The translations under genes were made by a program, and so were the position numbers. From Streptomyces liliiviolaceus (GTDB lineage: Bacteria; Actinomycetota; Actinomycetes; Streptomycetales; Streptomycetaceae): a DNA stretch of 64,000 nucleotides. The DNA lies in contig NZ_JAGPYQ010000001.1 of the NCBI RefSeq assembly GCF_018070025.1, positions 6,696,001-6,760,000 of the forward strand, given 5' to 3'. The notes beneath the pieces are model-generated. The model did no database searches, was not told the origin of the DNA, and worked only from the letters and a program-made list of their open reading frames with translations. Every line of letters starts with the position of its first letter. Within the stretch, counting starts at the first letter, position 1. Of this stretch, positions 17,463 through 25,545 are shown in pieces.

Positions 17463-18449
17463 TCACCCCTTCGCCGCGGGCACGGTCCTTCCGCGGTCGC
17501 TCCGGGGGATGTCCGCCTTGATCGCGAACCACACCCCTCCCACGCCCTGCCCGTTGGTGTCCCCGGGCTTCTTGTCGCCCTTGAAGGTGTACGCGGGCCA
17601 GCAGTTGAAGGACTCCTGCCGGCCGCCGCCCGGAGTGGTGAACGGGAACAGGACCTCGGGGTCGAGCCCCGCGGCCTTCGCGTCCGCCGCCGTGACGGGC
17701 TCGCTGGGTGTCCACTTCTCCAGGCACTTCGCGTCACAGGCCGTCTTCATCGGCCAGGGCGTGTCCTTCGTGAACAGGTACAGCGTCCGGCCGTTCCCGT
17801 CCTGCAGCACCCGGCCGAGCCCCGGGCTGTTCAGGACGCCCAGGGCGGGCCGCTCGGTGCCCGCTCTCGTGCCGTCCGGAGCCGCGGCGTACCAGGTGTC
17901 CTTGATGCCCTGCCCGGCCGTGTCACCCTTTTTGCCGGGAGCGTAGGTGTAGAGCGGCTTGCCGGCGATGGTCAGCTGCTCGACCCCGTCGGCACGGGTG
18001 ATCGAGCCCAGCAGTTCCTGCGCCACCCCCTGGGCGGCCGCCGGTTCCCGCGCGGGCACGGGCAGCCAGGTCTTCGCGCACGCGTCCGTGCAACTCGACC
18101 TGCCGGGACGGCTTTCGTCCGCCCTGGAGACGTACACGGTGCTGCCCTTCGAGTCGACCACGACGGAGCCGAGTTCCGCGTCCCGGCGGACCGAGACGCC
18201 CTCGGAGCTCAGGGGCACCGCCGACTCCTCGACCACCTCCAGTTCGAACTTCCCCGCCTTCTGCGCCCCGGCCCGCGCATCCTCCTCGCCGGGCCGGTCG
18301 GCGCCGCAGGCGGACAGGGCCAGGGCGAGCGCCACGGCCCCCGCGGCGAAAGCGGTCCTCCGGTGGGTCGGGTGTCGGTGCTGGTTCCCGTGATCGTGCT
18401 GGTTCCCGTGCCGGTGCATGGCGTCGTGCGTGTGGCTGTACGTGTTCAT
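17463..18449 (-). CDS. Secreted-repeat lipoprotein with His-rich leader
   Basis: 328 residues. The lipobox LSAC puts the lipidated cysteine at 48. Before the hydrophobic segment, the first 29 residues contain nine histidines (HTHDAMHRHGNQHDHGNQHRH), part of it encoded by an 18-bp tandem repeat. The start ATG has AGAGGAAGGG just upstream, so this leader is probably translated. The mature part has repeats of the type GSTVYVSRADE...CTDACAKTWLPV and GRTLYLFTKDT...CDAKCLEKWTP, matching the secreted-repeat lipoprotein family (PF03640-like) of unknown role. Lies between the CHRD gene and the sigma gene, likely one operon. Possible metal or redox link, not shown. Confidence 0.82.
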   Translation of the reverse strand: MNTYSHTHDAMHRHGNQHDHGNQHRHPTHRRTAFAAGAVALALALSACGADRPGEEDARAGAQKAGKFELEVVEESAVPLSSEGVSVRRDAELGSVVVDSKGSTVYVSRADESRPGRSSCTDACAKTWLPVPAREPAAAQGVAQELLGSITRADGVEQLTIAGKPLYTYAPGKKGDTAGQGIKDTWYAAAPDGTRAGTERPALGVLNSPGLGRVLQDGNGRTLYLFTKDTPWPMKTACDAKCLEKWTPSEPVTAADAKAAGLDPEVLFPFTTPGGGRQESFNCWPAYTFKGDKKPGDTNGQGVGGVWFAIKADIPRSDRGRTVPAAKG

Positions 18450-18512
18450 GCCCTTCCTCTCTTCTTCCTCTCTTCGTCCGCGTGCGGCACACCCTCCGGA
18501 GGTGCCGGGGTG

Positions 18513-19523
18513 CTACTGGGTGGCGAGGAAGAGGTAGTCGGCGGTGTAGGGCACCTTGGCCGTGGGGTGGGCACCGGCGTCGCAGGTGCCGGCCGGGGCC
18601 ACCCCGCCCTCGGTGTTGAGCCGCAGGACGGTCCGCGTCTTGGCCAGGAGCCCCTTGTCCGCACCCGTCTGCGTCGCCTTCAGGATGAGCTCGGGGATGT
18701 TGCCCTCGCCGTTGTCGAACTTGTTGAGGACGCTGCCGGTGACGGAGGAGCCGTCGGGCGCGATCCACTGCGGGGGCCCCGTGGGACCGGGCTTGGCGAA
18801 GCTGTGGTCGATGTCGCCCTGGAGGGTGGCTTCGACGTTGTCCTGGGTGAACGCGAAGGTACCGTCGGGCTGCTTGGTGCAGGCATAGACCTGGGACCCC
18901 TTGACGACCCCGCGCAGGGCCGAGTCCCGGATCGTGGCCGGCAGATCGACACGGCCGGGGAGGGCGAACGCCTGGCCGCGGACGGCGCCACCGGGGAACT
19001 CGCCGGTGTGCAGGTTGAAGTAGAACTTCTCGGGGTGGGCCTTGATGTCCCGCAGCAGCGCGGCGTCCTTCACCTTCACGGTGCCGTAGACGTGCTTGCT
19101 GCCGTCCTTGAGCTTCTCGGTGAAGAACGGGACCTTCACATCGCCGTTGACTCCCCGCCCGCCCTGGTGCAGGTGCGCCAGGGTCGGGGTGTCCGTACCG
19201 CTCCACGCCAGCGCGAAGGACACGTCCTGGCCCTGGACGCGCATGAGCGCCACGGCGCGGCCGTCCTTGTCACCGACCGCCGGCTTGCCCTCCACCGGCA
19301 CCTCGTTGTCGCCGGTGAGGACCGAGGCGAAGAACGTGGCCCCGGCCGCGTCCTTGCCGTAGCGGCCGATCGCCCCCGCGGCCTGCGCGGAGTCCGCCGA
19401 CGCGTGCCCGCCCGCCGACGCGTGGGCCCCGCCCGCGTCGATGTCGTCGCCGTTGCAGGCGGTCAGCATCAGGGCGCCGGTCATCGCGGATGTGGCGATC
19501 AGTGCGAAACGCTTGCTGTTCAT
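18513..19523 (-). CDS. CHRD-DUF3455 lipoprotein
   Basis: 336 residues from the ATG at 19523. Lipobox LTAC gives lipidated Cys23. A CHRD domain covers about 60-155 (FFASVLTGDNEVP ... AHLHQGGRGVNGDV ... FYFNLHTGEFPGGAVRGQ) and a DUF3455-like domain about 175-330 (VVKGSQVYACTKQPDGTFAF ... LRLNTEGGVAPAGTCDAG ... VPYTADYLF). Both families are secreted and uncharacterised; CHRD was first seen in chordin. The combination in one protein is notable. First gene of a likely CHRD / secreted-repeat lipoprotein / ECF sigma operon; the two lipoprotein genes are 63 bases apart. Confidence 0.85.
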   Translation of the reverse strand: MNSKRFALIATSAMTGALMLTACNGDDIDAGGAHASAGGHASADSAQAAGAIGRYGKDAAGATFFASVLTGDNEVPVEGKPAVGDKDGRAVALMRVQGQDVSFALAWSGTDTPTLAHLHQGGRGVNGDVKVPFFTEKLKDGSKHVYGTVKVKDAALLRDIKAHPEKFYFNLHTGEFPGGAVRGQAFALPGRVDLPATIRDSALRGVVKGSQVYACTKQPDGTFAFTQDNVEATLQGDIDHSFAKPGPTGPPQWIAPDGSSVTGSVLNKFDNGEGNIPELILKATQTGADKGLLAKTRTVLRLNTEGGVAPAGTCDAGAHPTAKVPYTADYLFLATQ

Positions 19524-19706
19524 GAGGTTCTGCCTCCCCGTGGATGTCACCGCGGGTGGGTCCGCGGTCCGACACCTGAGACACGGGATACTCCTGCGCC
19601 CAGGGTCACCCGGTGACAGTCCTGAGACGTTCCCGGAACCGGCCGAGGCCAATGCGACAGCCGCCGGCTCCTCCCCGGACTCCGGCCGAGGACGGTCCGA
19701 GCAGGT

Positions 19707-19746
19707 CCTCCACGCCTCCACGCCTCCACGCCTCCACGCCTCCACG
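19707..19746. repeat. Five tandem copies of an 8-bp unit
   Basis: CCTCCACG occurs five times in a row in the region between the divergent CHRD and Rieske genes. The 19524-19836 gap otherwise holds the palindrome listed next and no gene. Confidence 0.9.
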
Positions 19747-19752
19747 TCGGAC

Positions 19753-19769
19753 CTTCCGTGAGACGGAAG
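19753..19769. promoter_or_regulatory. Palindrome upstream of the Rieske oxygenase gene
   Basis: CTTCCGT-GAG-ACGGAAG, perfect 7-bp arms, 68-84 bases before the ATG at 19837. A good size for an IclR-type operator, but it differs from the palindromes by the IclR gene itself. Confidence 0.5.
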
Positions 19770-19836
19770 AGGTATTGCGCCCCGGTGGCACCCTTCCGGA
19801 CGATGTCGCCATCGGCCACCGACGGGAGCAGCAAAG

Positions 19837-20901
19837 ATGCCGCACACCACCGCCTTCGCCAGGAACCAGTGGTACGTAGCCGCCTACGCCCATGAGGTCG
19901 GGCGGGAGTTGCTCGGGCGGACCGTGCTCGGTGAGCCGCTCGTCCTCTACCGGACCGAGGACGACGGCCGGCCCGTCGCCCTGCACGACCGGTGTGTGCA
20001 CCGCCGCTATCCGCTGTCCGCCAGCGGGCTCGACGGCGACCGGATCGTCTGCGGGTACCACGGGTTCACGTACGACACGACGGGTGCGTGCGTGTACGTG
20101 CCCGGGCAGAAACGGGTCCCCCGCACCGCCCGCGTCGCCGCCTACCCGGTGGTCGAGCAGGACGCCCTGATCTGGGTGTGGATCGGCGACCCCGCCCTCG
20201 CCGACCCGGAGGTCATACCGCGGGCCAGGCATCTCGACTCCCCCGGCTGGGTCACCGTCAGCGGGATGGAGCCGATCGACGCCGACTACGGGCTCCTCGT
20301 CGACAACCTCCTCGACCTGTCCCACGAGACGTATCTGCACGGCGGTTACATCGGCACCCCCGAGGTCGCCGAGACGCCCATCACCACCGAGGTGGACGAG
20401 GGCGCGGGGATCGTGCGGGTCAGCCGGCGCATGGACGACGCCGCATGTCCGCCCTTCTATGCGAAGTCGACCGGTATCAGCGGGCGGATCACCCGCTGGC
20501 AGGACATCGAGTACCACGCGCCCTGTCTGTATCTGCTGCACAGCCGGATCGCGCCGGTCGGGGTCGTGCCCGAACCGGACGGCAGCGACCCGAACGGCTT
20601 CCACACCGAGATCACGTACGCCATCACCCCGTCCGCCGACGGCGAGGTGTACGACTTCTGGATGGTCTCGCGCGACTGGGCGACCGACGACGCCGAGGTC
20701 ACCGAGTTCCTGCGGGCCAACAACCACACGGTCGTGATGCAGGACGTCGACGCGCTCAACCTGCTGCAGCGGACGCTCGGTTCCGAGCGGAGCGGCTACC
20801 AGGAGCTGAGCATCAACATCGACACCGGCGGTCTGGCCGCCCGCCGTATCCTCGCCCGGCTGGTCGAGGAGGGCGACAAGCCGGTGGAGAAGGTCCTGTG
20901 A
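19837..20901 (+). CDS. Rieske oxygenase, vanillate O-demethylase-like (VanA type)
   Basis: 354 residues. A Rieske [2Fe-2S] centre is visible as C53-x-H55 and C72-x2-H75 (CVHRRY ... CGYHGF). The mononuclear iron site is suggested by NLLDLSHETYLH with His163 and His168. The size and motifs match the oxygenase of vanillate demethylase and related aromatic O-demethylases, which receive electrons from a VanB-type reductase; that partner is two genes downstream in a coupled operon. The aromatic substrate is not proven; vanillate is the best-known case for the family. RBS GGGAG at 19825-19829. GTGA overlap with the next gene. Confidence 0.88.
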   Translation: MPHTTAFARNQWYVAAYAHEVGRELLGRTVLGEPLVLYRTEDDGRPVALHDRCVHRRYPLSASGLDGDRIVCGYHGFTYDTTGACVYVPGQKRVPRTARVAAYPVVEQDALIWVWIGDPALADPEVIPRARHLDSPGWVTVSGMEPIDADYGLLVDNLLDLSHETYLHGGYIGTPEVAETPITTEVDEGAGIVRVSRRMDDAACPPFYAKSTGISGRITRWQDIEYHAPCLYLLHSRIAPVGVVPEPDGSDPNGFHTEITYAITPSADGEVYDFWMVSRDWATDDAEVTEFLRANNHTVVMQDVDALNLLQRTLGSERSGYQELSINIDTGGLAARRILARLVEEGDKPVEKVL

Positions 20902-21068
20902 CGAGCCCCACCGGTGAGGTCTACCGCATCGACTGGCTGCCGGGCACCGACGTGCTCCACGGCACCTGCCACTGCGGGGCCGAGCACACCGCCGAGGACC
21001 CGGTCGCGATGTGGGAGTGGATGCTCGGCCATCCCGAGGGACACCTGCCTGAGGGGCACCGCTCATGA
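20898..21068 (+). CDS. Small Cys/His protein between VanA- and VanB-like genes
   Basis: 56 residues, starting with GTG that overlaps the oxygenase stop (GTGA) and ending in ATGA, which starts the reductase gene, so it is translationally coupled on both sides. Contains HGTCHCGAEHTAEDPVAMWEWMLGHPEGH, with two cysteines and several histidines that could bind metal. No known domain is recognised. The tight coupling and absence of any gap argue that it is a real gene; it may be an accessory factor for the Rieske system. Confidence 0.75.
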   Translation: MTSPTGEVYRIDWLPGTDVLHGTCHCGAEHTAEDPVAMWEWMLGHPEGHLPEGHRS

Positions 21069-22039
21069 GCTCGTACGAAGCCTACGAAGCCGAACTCGTC
21101 GTAGGCACACGGGACTTGGTCGCCGACGGCGTGCTCGCCCTCACCCTTCGCCATCCGCTCGGCGAGGAGTTGCCCGGCTGGGAACCGGGCGCCCACATCG
21201 ACGTGATCCTGGGACCGGGTCTGGAGCGGCAGTACTCCCTGTGCGGCAATCCGGCCGACCGGCACGAGTGGCGCGTCGCGGTGCTGCGGGAGCCCGGGGG
21301 ACGCGGCGGATCCGCCCATGTGCACGAGCAGTTGGAGGCGGGCGGCAAGGTCCGCGTACGCGGTCCGCGCAACCATTTCGCTCTCCTGCCGTCCCCTCGC
21401 TACCTCTTCGTCGCGGGCGGCATCGGCATCACCCCGATCCTGCCGATGCTGGCCGCGGCCGAGGCGGCGGGCGCCGACTGGACCCTGCTGTACGGCGGGC
21501 GGACCCGTGACTCCATGGCCTTCACCAAGGAGTTGCGGCCCTACGGAGGCCGCGTGCGTGTCGTTCCGCAGGACGAGTACGGGCTGCTCGATCTCGCCGG
21601 GGCGCTCGGCGGGACCCCGCAGCCGGACACGCTCGTCTACTGCTGCGGTCCCGGTCCGCTGCTGGACGCCGTGGAGGAGCGGTGCGCGGGGTGGCCGAGC
21701 GGCACCCTGCACGTCGAGCGCTTCCAGCCCAGGATCCCAGAAGTGACAGCTAATCAGGAGCCGCCCGCTGAAGCCGAGTTCGAGGTAGTCCTGGAGCGGT
21801 CGGGGCGTACCCTCACCGTGCCCGCCGACGCCACCGTGCTCGACACCGTTCGCGCGGCGGGTGTCGAGGTGCTCTACTCCTGCACCGAGGGCACCTGCGG
21901 GACCTGTGAGACGGACGTCCTCGACGGCACGCCCGACCACCGGGACTCGGTGCTCACGGACGAGGAGCGGGCGGCCGGCGAGACCATGCTCATCTGTGTG
22001 TCCCGGTGCCTCGGGAAGCGCCTCGTGCTCGACCTGTGA
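21065..22039 (+). CDS. VanB-type phthalate/vanillate dioxygenase reductase
   Basis: 324 residues. Order of domains: flavin-binding barrel with RQYSLCGNPAD, NAD-binding domain (LFVAGGIGITPILPML, CGPGPLLDAV) and a C-terminal plant-type [2Fe-2S] ferredoxin domain with cysteines in CTEGTCGTCETDVLDG and a fourth in ICVSRCLG. This order is that of the phthalate-dioxygenase-reductase/VanB class. It passes electrons from NAD(P)H to the Rieske oxygenase encoded at 19837. Its 3' end overlaps the convergent IclR gene by 50 bases. Confidence 0.92.
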   Translation: MSSYEAYEAELVVGTRDLVADGVLALTLRHPLGEELPGWEPGAHIDVILGPGLERQYSLCGNPADRHEWRVAVLREPGGRGGSAHVHEQLEAGGKVRVRGPRNHFALLPSPRYLFVAGGIGITPILPMLAAAEAAGADWTLLYGGRTRDSMAFTKELRPYGGRVRVVPQDEYGLLDLAGALGGTPQPDTLVYCCGPGPLLDAVEERCAGWPSGTLHVERFQPRIPEVTANQEPPAEAEFEVVLERSGRTLTVPADATVLDTVRAAGVEVLYSCTEGTCGTCETDVLDGTPDHRDSVLTDEERAAGETMLICVSRCLGKRLVLDL

Positions 22040-22805
22040 TCCGCAGGTCCGCCTCGATCCGGGCGACCGTGGCCAGCAGATGGGGCAGCAGGTCACGGCG
22101 TACGGACTCCACCGAGTTGCGGCTGGCGTGCACGGGGATGTTGACGGCCGCCACCACCTCGCCGTCCCGGTCGCGCACCGGGACGGCGACCGAGCGCAGT
22201 CCCTCCTCCAGTTCCTGGTCGACGATCGCGTACCCCTGGCGGCGTACCCGGCGCAGTTCGGTGCGCAGCAGTTCGGCCGAGACGATCGTGCGGGCGGTCA
22301 GGGGGCTGAGGTCCGCGCGGGACAGCCGGGTGTCGATCTCCTCGTCGGGCAGCTGCGCGAGCAGCACCCGCCCCACCGAGGTGACCTGGGCCGGAAAGCG
22401 GCTGCCGACGGTGATGGTCGCGGTCATGATGCGGTGCGTGGGCACGCGGGCGACGTACACGATGTCGTCGCCGTCGAGGACGCACAGGGACGACGACTCC
22501 CTTATCTGCGCGACGAGTTGCTCCAGATGCGGCTCGGCGATCTCCGGCAGGGTGAAACTGGACAGGTAGGAGTATCCGAGTTCCAGGACGCGCGGGGTGA
22601 GCCGGAACATCCTGCCGTCCGTCTCCACGTATCCCAGGTCGAAGAGGGTCAGCAGGAAGCGGCGGGCCGCCGCGCGGGTCAGGTCGCTGACCCGCGCCAC
22701 CTCGCTGAGCGTCAGCTCCGGGTGGTCGGCGTCGAAGGCGCGGATGACCGCGAGGCCGCGCTCGAAGGAACGGACGAAATGCGGTTCGCGATCTCCAGCA
22801 GGCAT
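21990..22805 (-). CDS. IclR-family transcriptional regulator (PcaR-like)
   Basis: 271 residues. Winged helix at the N-terminus (ERGLAVIRAFDADHPELTLSEVARVSDLTRAAARRFLLTL) and an IclR effector domain (GSRFPAQVTSVGRVLLAQL, VDQELEEGLRSVAVPVRD). Closest in style to the PcaR/CatR regulators of aromatic catabolism. It is convergent with the VanB-like gene and divergent from the ABC importer, placing it to control both. A 15-bp palindrome lies 26-40 bases before its start and the same pattern recurs before the importer. Confidence 0.92.
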   Translation of the reverse strand: MPAGDREPHFVRSFERGLAVIRAFDADHPELTLSEVARVSDLTRAAARRFLLTLFDLGYVETDGRMFRLTPRVLELGYSYLSSFTLPEIAEPHLEQLVAQIRESSSLCVLDGDDIVYVARVPTHRIMTATITVGSRFPAQVTSVGRVLLAQLPDEEIDTRLSRADLSPLTARTIVSAELLRTELRRVRRQGYAIVDQELEEGLRSVAVPVRDRDGEVVAAVNIPVHASRNSVESVRRDLLPHLLATVARIEADLRITGRARGASRGTGTHR

Positions 22806-22830
22806 CGTCGCCTCCACGGGACGCACGGGG

Positions 22831-22845
22831 GTGCGCTCTGCGCAC
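22831..22845. promoter_or_regulatory. Putative IclR operator, copy 1
   Basis: GTGCGCTCTGCGCAC: GTGCG-N5-CGCAC, 26-40 bases before the IclR start codon. Fits autoregulation. Confidence 0.75.
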
Positions 22846-22939
22846 GCTAAAAGCACAGATCGGCAACTGTCAACGACCGTGCGTGTCAAGGGCATTGACC
22901 TGTTCCCGGGCCAGGTTCTACGTTCCCGCTGAGCACTTC

Positions 22940-22956
22940 TGTGCGGCCTGCGCACA
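22940..22956. promoter_or_regulatory. Putative IclR operator, copy 2
   Basis: TGTGCGGCCTGCGCACA: the same GTGCG-N5-CGCAC core with one extra matched base on each side, 43-59 bases before the importer start codon. Confidence 0.75.
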
Positions 22957-22998
22957 GCCTGTCGAAGAACTGTCCCGATCGTTTCAGTAGGGGGAGTG

Positions 22999-23970
22999 AT
23001 GCGTCGTCTGCTCATCGGTCTCGTGACCGGCGCCCTGTTCGTCGCCGCGACGGCCTGCGGTTCGTCCGACTCCTCCGGGTCGGACGACAAGGACAAGGCG
23101 TCCGGCGGTACCACCACGGTCAAGGTCGGCGTCATCCCCATCATCGACGTCGCCCCGCTGTACCTGGGCCAGAAGAAGGGCTTCTACAGCGAGCGGGGCA
23201 TCGAGCTGTCCCTGACGAGCGCGCAGGGCGGTGCGGCGATCGTGCCCGGCGTGGTCTCGGGCCAGTTCGACTTCGGCTTCAGCAACATGACCTCCCTGCT
23301 GGTCGCCCAGTCGAAGAACGTACCGGTCAAGGCCGTGGTGAACGGGGTCGCGTCCACCGGCAAGCAGGGTGCCGACTTCGCGGAGCTGGCCGTGAAGAAG
23401 GGCAGCCCCCTCAAGTCCGCCAAGGACGTGGAGGGCAAGAAGGTCGCGGCCAACACGCTCAACAACATCTGTGACACCTCGACCAGGGAGTCGGTCCGCA
23501 AGGACGGCGGCGACCCGTCCAAGGTGAAGTTCGTGGAGATGCCCTTCGACCAGATGCCGGCCGCGCTCGAAGGCGGCCAGGTGGACGCGGCCTGTGTCGT
23601 GGAACCCGCGCTCGCGAGCATCAAGGCCCAGGGCGGCACCTCCATCGCCTCGCTCTTCGTGGACGTGTCCCCCGACCTGACCGTGGCCATGTTCTTCTCC
23701 TCGCAGAACTACGTGCAGAAGAACCCGGAGATGGTGAAGAAGTTCGAGGCGGCGACCGTCGAGTCCCTGGAGTACGCGGACAAGCACCCGGCGGAGGTCC
23801 GCGACATCATCACCACGTACACGAAGATCCCGAAGCCGCTGGTGGAGTCGCTGGTCCTGCCGCGGTGGCCCGCCGAGCCGGACCGTCGTTCCATCGAGAG
23901 GCTGGCCGAACTGGGGCAGCAGGACGGCCTGTTCGAGAAGGAGCCGGACCTGGACAAGCTCCTTCCGTGA
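22999..23970 (+). CDS. ABC importer solute-binding lipoprotein (NMT1/SsuA-like)
   Basis: 323 residues. Lipobox TAC with lipid-modified Cys20, then a Ser/Asp/Lys spacer. The fold is the nitrate/sulfonate/taurine-binding type (VKVGVIPIIDVAPLYLGQKKGFYSERGIEL). ATG at 22999 follows GGGGGAG. First gene of a four-gene coupled operon. Together with the neighbouring Rieske genes and IclR operators, an aromatic or aromatic-acid substrate is plausible, in the manner of phthalate importers in Rhodococcus, but this is inference from context. Confidence 0.9.
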   Translation: MRRLLIGLVTGALFVAATACGSSDSSGSDDKDKASGGTTTVKVGVIPIIDVAPLYLGQKKGFYSERGIELSLTSAQGGAAIVPGVVSGQFDFGFSNMTSLLVAQSKNVPVKAVVNGVASTGKQGADFAELAVKKGSPLKSAKDVEGKKVAANTLNNICDTSTRESVRKDGGDPSKVKFVEMPFDQMPAALEGGQVDAACVVEPALASIKAQGGTSIASLFVDVSPDLTVAMFFSSQNYVQKNPEMVKKFEAATVESLEYADKHPAEVRDIITTYTKIPKPLVESLVLPRWPAEPDRRSIERLAELGQQDGLFEKEPDLDKLLP

Positions 23971-24740
23971 GGGGCGCCAACGCCCTGCTGGGCGCCTGCG
24001 GGCTCGCGGCCTTCCTCGCCTTCGGCGAGGCGGTGCCGCGGCTCGGCCTGGTCGACGAGGAGTACTTCCCGCCGACCAGCCGCATCGCCGACGCGCTCGC
24101 CGGCGAGCTGTCCGACGACGCGTTCTGGACCGCGCTCGGGGACACGCTCACCGGCTGGGCGATCGGGCTCGTGATCGCGGTGGGCGCGGGCATCGTCGCG
24201 GGCGTCCTGATCTCGGTCACGCCGTACCTCCGTGAGGCGACCGCCTCGACGATCGAGTTCCTGCGCCCGATCCCGTCGGTGGCGCTGATCCCGCTGGCCG
24301 TGCTGCTGTACGGCACCGAACTGCGCTCGGTGCTCCTGCTGGTCGTCTACGCGTCGTTCTGGCAGGTCCTCGTGCAGGTCATGTACGGCGTCCAGGACGT
24401 GGACCCGGTCGCCGAGGAGACCGCCCGCTCGTACGGCCTCGGTACCTGGGCGCGGGTCCGCCACGTCCTGTGGCCCACGGCCCTCCCGTACGTCATGACG
24501 GGGGTGCGGCTGGCCGCCGCGGTGGCGCTGATCCTCGCCGTGACGGCCGAACTCGTCATCGGGGCACCGGGGCTGGGGGCGCGGATCGCCGTCGCGCAGA
24601 CCTCGCAGGCGGTGCCGGAGATGTACGCGCTGGTGGTGGTCACCGGTCTGCTGGGGCTGCTCATCAACGTGGGTGCGCGGACCGTCGAGCGTCGGGCGCT
24701 GGCCTGGCACCAGTCCGTACGCGGGGAGGTGGCGGTGTGA
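23967..24740 (+). CDS. ABC importer permease, first
   Basis: 257 residues. GTG overlaps the stop of the binding-protein gene (GTGA). Six hydrophobic segments and the EAA loop (EETARSYGLGTWARVRHVLWPTALPYVMTGVR) typical of SsuC/TauC-type permeases. Pairs with the second, different permease to form a heteromeric channel, which is unusual since most SsuC-type systems use one permease gene. Confidence 0.9.
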   Translation: MRGANALLGACGLAAFLAFGEAVPRLGLVDEEYFPPTSRIADALAGELSDDAFWTALGDTLTGWAIGLVIAVGAGIVAGVLISVTPYLREATASTIEFLRPIPSVALIPLAVLLYGTELRSVLLLVVYASFWQVLVQVMYGVQDVDPVAEETARSYGLGTWARVRHVLWPTALPYVMTGVRLAAAVALILAVTAELVIGAPGLGARIAVAQTSQAVPEMYALVVVTGLLGLLINVGARTVERRALAWHQSVRGEVAV

Positions 24741-25525
24741 ACGGCCTGGAACGTGTCCTGCTGCGGCTGGTCCTCGTCGTGGCGCTGCCCACGCTCCTCG
24801 TCGTGGCGTGGTGGTACGCGTCGGACGGCAGCACGGACGTCTACTGGCCGCCGCTGCGCACCATCCTCAGCACGTTCCCCGACGTCTGGACCGGCGAGCG
24901 GCTGCGCGAGGACGTCCTGCCCAGTGTGCTGCGGCTGAGCGCCGGTTACGCGTGCGCGGCCGTCGCGGGCGTGGCGCTGGGCACGGTGATCGGCTCGTAC
25001 CGCCGGGTGCGGGCGGTGTGCGAGCCGGTGCTCGAATTCCTGCGGGCGGTGCCGCCGCCCGTGCTCGTCCCGGTCATCATGCTGTTCGCGGGCATCGGCG
25101 ACACGATGAAGGTCGTGGTGATCGCGAGCGGCTGTGTCTGGCCGATCCTGCTGAACACCGTCGAGGGCGTACGGGCGGTCGACCCGGTGATGTCCGAGAC
25201 GGCCCGCTCCTACGGCATCACGGGCGTGGCGCGGCTGCGGTACCTGGTGCTGCCCGCGGCGAGCCCGCAGATCTTCGCGGGGCTGCGCCAGGCCCTGTCC
25301 ATCGGCATCATCCTGATGGTCATCAGCGAGATGTTCGCCGCCAGCAACGGGCTCGGCTTCACCATCGTCCAGTTCCAGCGCGGCTTCGCCATCCCCGACA
25401 TGTGGACCGGGATCCTGCTGCTGGGGCTGCTCGGGTTCGTCCTGTCGGTCGTCTTCCGGCTGGTCGAGCGTCGTGCGCTGGGCTGGTACCACGGTGCGCG
25501 CGACGCTTCCCGGCGGTCGTCGTGA
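24737..25525 (+). CDS. ABC importer permease, second
   Basis: 262 residues. GTG overlaps the previous stop (GTGA), with GGGGAGG upstream. EAA loop: SETARSYGITGVARLRYLVLPAASPQIFAGLR. Clearly homologous to the first permease but divergent, so an old duplication or two-subunit channel. Confidence 0.9.
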   Translation: MNGLERVLLRLVLVVALPTLLVVAWWYASDGSTDVYWPPLRTILSTFPDVWTGERLREDVLPSVLRLSAGYACAAVAGVALGTVIGSYRRVRAVCEPVLEFLRAVPPPVLVPVIMLFAGIGDTMKVVVIASGCVWPILLNTVEGVRAVDPVMSETARSYGITGVARLRYLVLPAASPQIFAGLRQALSIGIILMVISEMFAASNGLGFTIVQFQRGFAIPDMWTGILLLGLLGFVLSVVFRLVERRALGWYHGARDASRRSS

Positions 25526-25545
25526 ACCTCGCGAAAGGGCGGTCC

